Source: CAZKYX01 sp964557125
Lineage (GTDB): Bacteria > Patescibacteriota > Microgenomatia > Levybacterales > GWA1-39-11
Length of the DNA stretch: 64,000 bases
NCBI GenBank assembly: GCA_964557125.1
Contig: CAZKYX010000003.1
Span: 1 to 64,000, forward strand
Reading direction: 5' to 3'
This document shows, one piece after another, positions 58,933 through 64,000 of this stretch. The notes below the pieces were generated by a model. That model was not told the DNA's origin and did not search any database. It was given only the letters and a program-made list of their open reading frames with translations. The position numbers and the translations under genes were made by a program. Each line of letters opens with the position of its first letter. The stretch's first letter is position 1.

Positions 58933-59886
58933 ATGAAAATACGTAAAATTTATTTTATTGCCGCTTTTTTAATAATATTTGCTATCGGATTCAAATTTTT
59001 AGTATTGCAAAAACCTGATAGCCGTCTATTACATACAGTACGAAAAGAAACCTTTCTTGAGACCGTCCAGGTAAGCGGCACGTTTCATAAGACAGCAACC
59101 GATACGGAAAAAGCGTCAGCACACGCAACATATCAAGGTGCGATTAGCTCATTAATTACCGCAAAACAGAGCAAGCAGACAGCTGACGCTACGATGTGGG
59201 CGAAAAGACAGGCAGTATTGGAGGCAGAAAACGGTGTAAATTATAAAAATGATAATACGACTAATCCGACTACTAAAAATGAATATACAATCCTCGAAAA
59301 GTTAAGCATAGACTCAGCTGTTGTTGAGGCGGAGAAAGATTTTCGATCAGCAGAAACAAAATACAAGGAAGCAGATATAGCTATTTCAGCCGCTCAAGCA
59401 CAGGTAAATTTGGCAAAGATTGCGTATGAAGATACTTTGGAAGATGAGCCATATTTAACTGTCTACATCAATGAAATATATGCTCCAAAAATCTCTGCCG
59501 GACAAAAAGTAGATATAACTTTTGATGCGATAAGAGATTTGTCTTTGTCAGGAGAAATCAAATATATTGATACCATTGGAACCATTGTCGGAGGAGTTGT
59601 GACTTTTGAGGCAAAAATTCAAGTTCATGATCTGCCGACAAGTATAAAGCCGAATATGACCGCAATAGCTACAATTGAGCTTATCCGTAAAAAAGATACA
59701 TTTGCTGTTCCAATGAGTGCTTTAATTTATCAAGAAGGAAAAGTATATGTACAAAAAGCGGAAGATAGAGACGATCAACTTACCGAAGTGAGAATTGGCG
59801 AAAAAGGATTTGTAAAAGTTGAAATATTGTCTGGTCTTAATAGTGGAACGAATGTACTCGCAAGGCCAAATAGTAAAAGCCCATGA
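58933..59886 (+). CDS. MacA/HlyD-type periplasmic adaptor lacking the lipoyl domain
   Basis: 317 aa. Membrane anchor (residues 7-25), then the first beta strand of the adaptor (ETVQVSGTFHK). The sequence jumps straight into a long helical hairpin (about 55-170, AQAQVNLAKIAYEDTL) and then to the beta-barrel YINEIYAPKISAGQKVDITFDAI and the membrane-proximal domain (VPMSALIYQEGKVYVQ). The lipoyl half-motifs that normally flank the hairpin (V-x-x-G-x-x-V-K-x-G and I-x-A-P-x-D-G) are both missing. Stop overlaps the permease start by 4 bp. Confidence 0.8.
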   Translation: MKIRKIYFIAAFLIIFAIGFKFLVLQKPDSRLLHTVRKETFLETVQVSGTFHKTATDTEKASAHATYQGAISSLITAKQSKQTADATMWAKRQAVLEAENGVNYKNDNTTNPTTKNEYTILEKLSIDSAVVEAEKDFRSAETKYKEADIAISAAQAQVNLAKIAYEDTLEDEPYLTVYINEIYAPKISAGQKVDITFDAIRDLSLSGEIKYIDTIGTIVGGVVTFEAKIQVHDLPTSIKPNMTAIATIELIRKKDTFAVPMSALIYQEGKVYVQKAEDRDDQLTEVRIGEKGFVKVEILSGLNSGTNVLARPNSKSP

Positions 59887-61157
59887 AAATACTAGACCTC
59901 TTCAGTAAATTTCAGAAAGATATATTTGTAGGGCGGTTTTTAGCTTTTCGAGAATTAAAACGCAATAATCCCTGGTCAACTGCTCTTATTATTTTTGTCA
60001 TGTCACTGACTTTTCTTAACATGGTGTTGATGGGTGGAATTTTGACCGGTTTGGCTGATGGTATGATGAATTCTTTTAAGACTTATTATTCGTCAGATAT
60101 TTTGATCAAGCCTGCTACTCAGTATATCTCAATATCGCAGTCTGGTATGCTAAATTCCGTCATAAAAAGTCTTCCGTCCTATAAAGCATCATCCAGCAGA
60201 TACACGACACCTGCAATATTAGAAAATGAAAATAAAGTAAAAATCCGCAATACTGAAATTGGACAAAGAGTAAGCAGTACTACAGTTGGCATTAATCCGA
60301 AAGATGAAGATGCCGTTACGGGAATATCTTCTGAAATTATTTTAGGAGAATATTTGAAGGAATATGACACGGACGGAATTATACTGGGAAAAAGTCTTTT
60401 AGCAGAATACTCGCAGGGTTCCTCAACAGAACCACGATTGAAGGGTGTAACTATTGGATCAAGATTGAAGCTAATTATTGGTAATAAGGATATTGACGTT
60501 TTTGTGAGAGGAATAGTTGATACCGGGAACAGTACGGTCGACAGCCGTGCATTCATGCTTGAAAGTACAATGCGTCCGCTTGTCAACAATCACAGTCTGA
60601 GTGCAAATGAAATTGCTATATTGCTGAATTCCGGTTCCAGCAGGGAAGATGCAAAGGGGTATATTCTGAACAATTTTTCTTATAATACCGACGTTATTGT
60701 AGAAACAGCAGAAGAGACACTGCCAAAAGCTATATCTGATATGAAAAAAACTTTTTCAATGCTTGGTAATATCGTGGGTGCAATTTCTCTTATTGTAGGC
60801 GCTATTACAATTTTTATTGTAATTTTTGTAAATGCCATAACAAGAAGAAAATACATCGGTATTATGAAAGGGATTGGGATATCGGCTCGGGCAATTGAGG
60901 TCTCATATGTGATGCAATCATTGTTTTATGCCTTGTCGGGAATATTTTTTTCAAGCCTTATTATTGTTTGGTTTTTAGCACCATGGTTTGATATTCATCC
61001 TCTAAAATTTCCGGTAACAGAAGGAAAATTAGCAGTTACCACAAGTGGTCTTGTTATACGAGGTCTTATTCTGACTTTAACTGCCTTCATATCAGGATAT
61101 GTTCCGGCAAGGATGGTAACCAAACAAAATACATTAGATGCAATTTTAGGGAGATAA
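59883..61157 (+). CDS. ABC transporter permease, MacB/FtsX type
   Basis: 424 aa. One N-terminal helix (about 32-55), a large extracytoplasmic MacB_PCD-like domain (about 56-285), then three C-terminal helices (MLGNIVGAISLIVGAITIFIVIFVNAITRRKYIGIMKGIGISARAIEVSYVMQSLFYAL). The RRKYIGIMKGIGISARAIE loop is the FtsX-domain coupling segment. Works as a dimer with the ATPase encoded next and the adaptor encoded before it. Substrate unknown; MacAB-like systems move peptides, lipoproteins or drugs. Confidence 0.88.
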   Translation: MKILDLFSKFQKDIFVGRFLAFRELKRNNPWSTALIIFVMSLTFLNMVLMGGILTGLADGMMNSFKTYYSSDILIKPATQYISISQSGMLNSVIKSLPSYKASSSRYTTPAILENENKVKIRNTEIGQRVSSTTVGINPKDEDAVTGISSEIILGEYLKEYDTDGIILGKSLLAEYSQGSSTEPRLKGVTIGSRLKLIIGNKDIDVFVRGIVDTGNSTVDSRAFMLESTMRPLVNNHSLSANEIAILLNSGSSREDAKGYILNNFSYNTDVIVETAEETLPKAISDMKKTFSMLGNIVGAISLIVGAITIFIVIFVNAITRRKYIGIMKGIGISARAIEVSYVMQSLFYALSGIFFSSLIIVWFLAPWFDIHPLKFPVTEGKLAVTTSGLVIRGLILTLTAFISGYVPARMVTKQNTLDAILGR

Positions 61158-61160
61158 TAT

Positions 61161-61847
61161 ATGATCACAGCAAAAGATATAACGAGGATATTTACAATCG
61201 GCGACAATACCCTAACAGCGTTGAAAAAAATCAGCTTTTCTGTGCCGGGTGGACAGTTTTTAGCAATTACGGGCATGTCAGGATCCGGCAAAAGCACATT
61301 ATTGTATCAGCTTAGCTTGCTTGACACTCCAAATCAGGGTGTTGTTACTATTGACGATATAGACACCTCTAAATTGACGAATGAGGAAAAAATATCATTT
61401 AGACTAAAAAATCTAGGATATATATTCCAAGACTATGCTATTCTTCCTATGCTTACTGCCAAAGAAAATGTCATGATGCCACTTCTCATGCAGGGCATAG
61501 ATGAAGGTGTGGCTCAAAAAAGAGCTATAGATGCTCTTGTGAAAGTGGATCTTCAAGACAGGTTGGACAATCTGCCGAGTCAACTTTCTGGTGGTCAACA
61601 ACAACGGGTTAGTATTGCAAGGGCTATAGTTCACAATCCAAAAATTCTTTTTGCTGATGAGCCTACCGCAAATCTTGATTCCGAATCCTCTGAAAAGGTG
61701 CTAGATATCTTTTTAGATCTGCATCAGCAGGGTCAAACCATTATTATGGTTACTCATGAATCTGAGTACGCTAAATTGGCACAGAGAAATATTGAGCTGC
61801 GTGATGGCAAGATTGCCTCTGATAAACCAGCAAAGCTTAAAACCTAA
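61161..61847 (+). CDS. ABC transporter ATP-binding protein, MacB/LolD type
   Basis: 228 aa. Walker A GMSGSGKST, Q-loop YIFQDYAILPMLTAKENV, signature LSGGQQQRVS, Walker B ILFADEPTANLD and H-loop VTHE are all complete, so it should hydrolyse ATP. Short, with no extra domain, like LolD and MacB nucleotide-binding domains. Its start is 3 bp after the permease stop. With the genes at 58933 and 59883 it forms a tripartite mechanotransmission-type exporter in a single operon under MarR. Confidence 0.93.
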   Translation: MITAKDITRIFTIGDNTLTALKKISFSVPGGQFLAITGMSGSGKSTLLYQLSLLDTPNQGVVTIDDIDTSKLTNEEKISFRLKNLGYIFQDYAILPMLTAKENVMMPLLMQGIDEGVAQKRAIDALVKVDLQDRLDNLPSQLSGGQQQRVSIARAIVHNPKILFADEPTANLDSESSEKVLDIFLDLHQQGQTIIMVTHESEYAKLAQRNIELRDGKIASDKPAKLKT

Positions 61848-61965
61848 AACTAGCAATGAGGAAGGAATTCATTACAAAAAATCAACCAACCGAAAAAGCC
61901 TGCAGGTATCAAAGCCATCAGATTATATTTGATCTCGTCAGTTCTCGAACGATTGGTGCCACAAG

Positions 61966-63312
61966 TTAATGCTCATTCTGGTCGAAATCGATAACCTCAC
62001 GTTCGTTGGGTGAGAGTACATCATTTATTTGTAACTCCGAACGCACAGTTTCCGCAAATGCATTTCTTGCATTATTGTTGCCGTGTACAAGCACTACGCT
62101 TCGCAACCTTTTATTTCCACCCTTAATGTGCCTCACCCAATCTAAAAGCTGATTTTGGTCTGCGTGTGCACTTAATGCGGATGTGCCAAGAACAGTACCA
62201 TTAACAAATATGTGATTTTCTCCAACCTTCAACTCGCGCTCACCTTCCATAATCATCCTTCCGAGCGTATCATTAGCTGCAAATCCAACAAATAAAAGAA
62301 CAGAATTCTTATCCTGTAAATAATACTCAGCATGTTTAAGTATCCTGCCACCAGCCATCATACCAGATCCTGCAATAATTATTTTGGCTCCTCTTCGGTG
62401 GTGGATAGAATTGCTTTCATTGGCCGAATAAGTTTTTGTCAATCCCGGAAAACCAAAAGGATCTTTCTTTTCTTTGGCCTCATCATTTAGTAAGGAATGA
62501 TGACTATCATAAATTCGGGTTACCTCAATCCCCATGGGACTATCTAGAAATACCGGTATATTGCCTAGCTTACCGTTTTTGCTAAGTTCCTTTAAAATGC
62601 TTAGAACCACTTGGGTCCTATCAATGGCAAATGAAGGAAGAAGAAGAGTCCCCTTATTTTTTTTAATTCTCTCTACAGCATCCATAATAACTTCAACCGG
62701 AGAATCCTCAGTATGATTTCTATCCCCGTATGTTGTTTCCATAACAACAATATCAGCTCCATCAATTAACTCTGTTGGCTTAACAAGTCTTGAGGGAGAA
62801 TTGCCCAAATCACCACTAAAGACTATTCTTTCTCCTCCCTTTTCATCTATCACTAAAGTTGATGAGCCTAAAATATGCCCCGCATCTTTAAATGTAACCA
62901 TAACACCATCCACAGCAACAGTGGAATCATACGGCACCCGAGTTGTTTTTTGTAGCACCTTCTCAACACTCCCCTTAGGATAAAGCCCAGGGGATAATGA
63001 ATTGGCATTTCTGAGTGCAATCTGTGCAATATCGTAAGTTGCAGGAGTCATAAAAATTGGAGCTGGAGTGTTAGCTAAAAGAGGAAGCCTGCCGACATGG
63101 TCCAAATGCCCATGTGTAATTAATACTGCATCAAGTTCGGATGGATCCAGTCCGTTGAGGTTTTTGTTTCGTCTATCGTATCTATCATTTTCTTGCCTGC
63201 CTTGGCACAACCCACTATCAATTAGTAGCTTGCCCCCATTTCTTGTAGTTAATAAATTCGCAGATCCGGTTACCTCTCCTCCACCTGCCCCTAAAATTTC
63301 CAGCCGACTCAT
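61966..63312 (-). CDS. CPSF-like MBL-fold/beta-CASP RNA hydrolase
   Basis: 448 aa. Zinc site motif HGHLDHVG (H67, H69, D71, H72), then FKDAGHILGSS and FSGDLGN for the remaining ligands. The beta-CASP insert includes METTYGDRNH, LLPSFAIDRTQ and GSGMMAGGRILKH, and the C-terminal RNA-specificity segment has LSAHADQNQLLDW and VVLVHGNNNARN. This is the YSH1/CPSF-73-like family, expected to be an endo- or exoribonuclease acting in RNA processing. Full length. It is convergent with the exporter operon; 61848-61965 between them shows no clear terminator. Confidence 0.9.
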   Translation of the reverse strand: MSRLEILGAGGGEVTGSANLLTTRNGGKLLIDSGLCQGRQENDRYDRRNKNLNGLDPSELDAVLITHGHLDHVGRLPLLANTPAPIFMTPATYDIAQIALRNANSLSPGLYPKGSVEKVLQKTTRVPYDSTVAVDGVMVTFKDAGHILGSSTLVIDEKGGERIVFSGDLGNSPSRLVKPTELIDGADIVVMETTYGDRNHTEDSPVEVIMDAVERIKKNKGTLLLPSFAIDRTQVVLSILKELSKNGKLGNIPVFLDSPMGIEVTRIYDSHHSLLNDEAKEKKDPFGFPGLTKTYSANESNSIHHRRGAKIIIAGSGMMAGGRILKHAEYYLQDKNSVLLFVGFAANDTLGRMIMEGERELKVGENHIFVNGTVLGTSALSAHADQNQLLDWVRHIKGGNKRLRSVVLVHGNNNARNAFAETVRSELQINDVLSPNEREVIDFDQNEH

Positions 63313-63365
63313 TTAAAAAATATCCTAACAAAAAATTATATTGTTGTATAGGGACAATTTGAAAT

Positions 63366-63620
63366 TTACCCTAGCAAGGGCAGAGGCAAAGGAGTAGGCA
63401 AAGGGGTAAAAAGTCTAATCACTAAGAGGCTCACGCAGTATATACCCAAACTACAAAGTAAAACTCCTATTATTAATAGTGTCAATTTTAGCTTGCTTAC
63501 TTCTCGCTTGTTTCTCTTTGCATATAGGAGTAATTTTCTTATTCTTATGACGAAGGTAATTATTAAAGCTACAAGCACTATGAATATTACTGCAAGAAAT
63601 AAAATTGGCGATAGGTTCAT
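63366..63620 (-). CDS. Small two-helix membrane protein
   Basis: 84 aa from ATG 63620: two hydrophobic segments (about 3-25 and 45-68), a basic cytosolic loop (RIRKLLLYAKRNKREVSKLK) and a C-terminal Pro/Leu tail, TPLPTPLPLPLLG. No family recognised. The frame is open to 63635, but MNLSPILF gives a normal membrane start. Its DNA 3' end is built of repeating GGCAAAGG/GGCAGAGG-type units, which explains the tail. Confidence 0.5.
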   Translation of the reverse strand: MNLSPILFLAVIFIVLVALIITFVIRIRKLLLYAKRNKREVSKLKLTLLIIGVLLCSLGIYCVSLLVIRLFTPLPTPLPLPLLG

Positions 63621-63737
63621 ACATCGTTCTAACAAGAATCATTACCATCACGCATTCCGAATAATGAAGCAAAAGACATATACCTTTATTTTTCCAACTC
63701 GTCTGGGTCATTAAAATTAGTTTCGTTAGCTGTAGAA

Positions 63738-64000
63738 TTACTTCTTGGGTATTTGTGTTGGGGTTGGATTTTCTTTTTGTGTAAATTTTTGCTCTACTCC
63801 AAATATACGAGAACGGTAGGCCTCAGTGTTGACATCTTTCACCCTCAAAAATTCATTGTACTCAGAGAAATTAAAACTATTTTGGAAAGTCTTATCTTTG
63901 TATTTTTGCTGTAAGAATAGAATTTTTGAAAGGATTCTATGGGTAGCGTTTATCTTTTCTTCTTCCTTTACTCCACTGCTTTCCACCTCACTAATAAGCT
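63738..64000 (-). CDS. Partial hypothetical protein (5' end beyond the window)
   Basis: At least 87 codons, open to the right edge; the visible part reads LISEVESSGVKEEEKINATHRILSKILFLQQKYKDKTFQNSFNFSEYNEFLRV and ends TQKENPTPTQIPKK. A GTG at 63986 could be a start but the frame continues upstream, so the gene is probably truncated by the window. Hydrophilic, mostly helical, with no signal peptide seen. No family recognised. Confidence 0.45.
   Translation of the reverse strand, partial: LISEVESSGVKEEEKINATHRILSKILFLQQKYKDKTFQNSFNFSEYNEFLRVKDVNTEAYRSRIFGVEQKFTQKENPTPTQIPKK

Overview
The window (about 38% G+C by eye, genes densely packed and often overlapping by 4 bp) looks like a Candidate Phyla Radiation (Patescibacteria) genome, most plausibly a Microgenomates-type lineage. 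This is inferred from gene content: very long runs of polytopic GT-C glycosyltransferases, YfhO and PTPS-related membrane proteins, a DUF5652 protein, a CPSF-like metallo-beta-lactamase and small GIY-YIG proteins. TGA is a normal stop codon (it forms many ATGA overlaps), so this is not a code-25 lineage. A 100-base run of N (40591-40690) shows this is a scaffolded draft assembly.

Bases 1-39519 form one cell-surface glycan region on the minus strand: 17 polytopic GT-C or YfhO/PTPS-related proteins, 8 GT2 and 2 GT4 glycosyltransferases, galE, one complete flippase and the start of a second. GT2 enzymes probably charge polyprenyl phosphate or build the lipid-linked glycan, flippases move it out, and the membrane GT-C enzymes add sugars on the outer face. 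One plus-strand gene (DUF5652, 17006-17266) interrupts the run.

Bases 39572-44792 carry a PCC/DUF296 protein, an Ig-like/C39-peptidase membrane protein split by the gap, a bacterial PH-domain protein, a truncated cupin and phosphoenolpyruvate synthase. From 44912 to 50974 lies a copper module: csoR, copA, a TauE/SafE-cupredoxin fusion, a small HMA chaperone and a Met-rich DUF305 protein. It starts from a near-consensus promoter whose spacer is a CsoR-type palindrome. A cysteine-free FNR/CRP regulator follows, facing an orphan gene that has an FNR-type box at -41.5. An Nramp-like transporter lacking the family's metal-binding motifs comes next.

Bases 52500-58500 are an accessory patch. It holds tRNA-Glu(CTC); a duplicated 5' tRNA fragment split by a 50-bp twin-hairpin element; a GIY-YIG gene; a carboxypeptidase-regulatory-repeat exported protein; a TMTC-like GT-C/TPR protein; a Fic-HTH protein; and a Phd/PIN toxin-antitoxin pair. 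Fic and Phd share collinear homologous leaders of about 230 bp, each ending in three 10-bp iterons of different sequence. A structured non-coding region follows.

Bases 58494-61847 are a MarR-controlled MacAB-like exporter whose adaptor lacks the lipoyl domain. The right end has the CPSF-like hydrolase, a small membrane protein and a partial gene.

A recurring signal is a -10 hexamer ending exactly 6 nt before the start codon (at least nine genes), which predicts widespread leaderless mRNAs at heads of transcription units. Internal operon genes instead use 4-bp overlaps or Shine-Dalgarno sequences.
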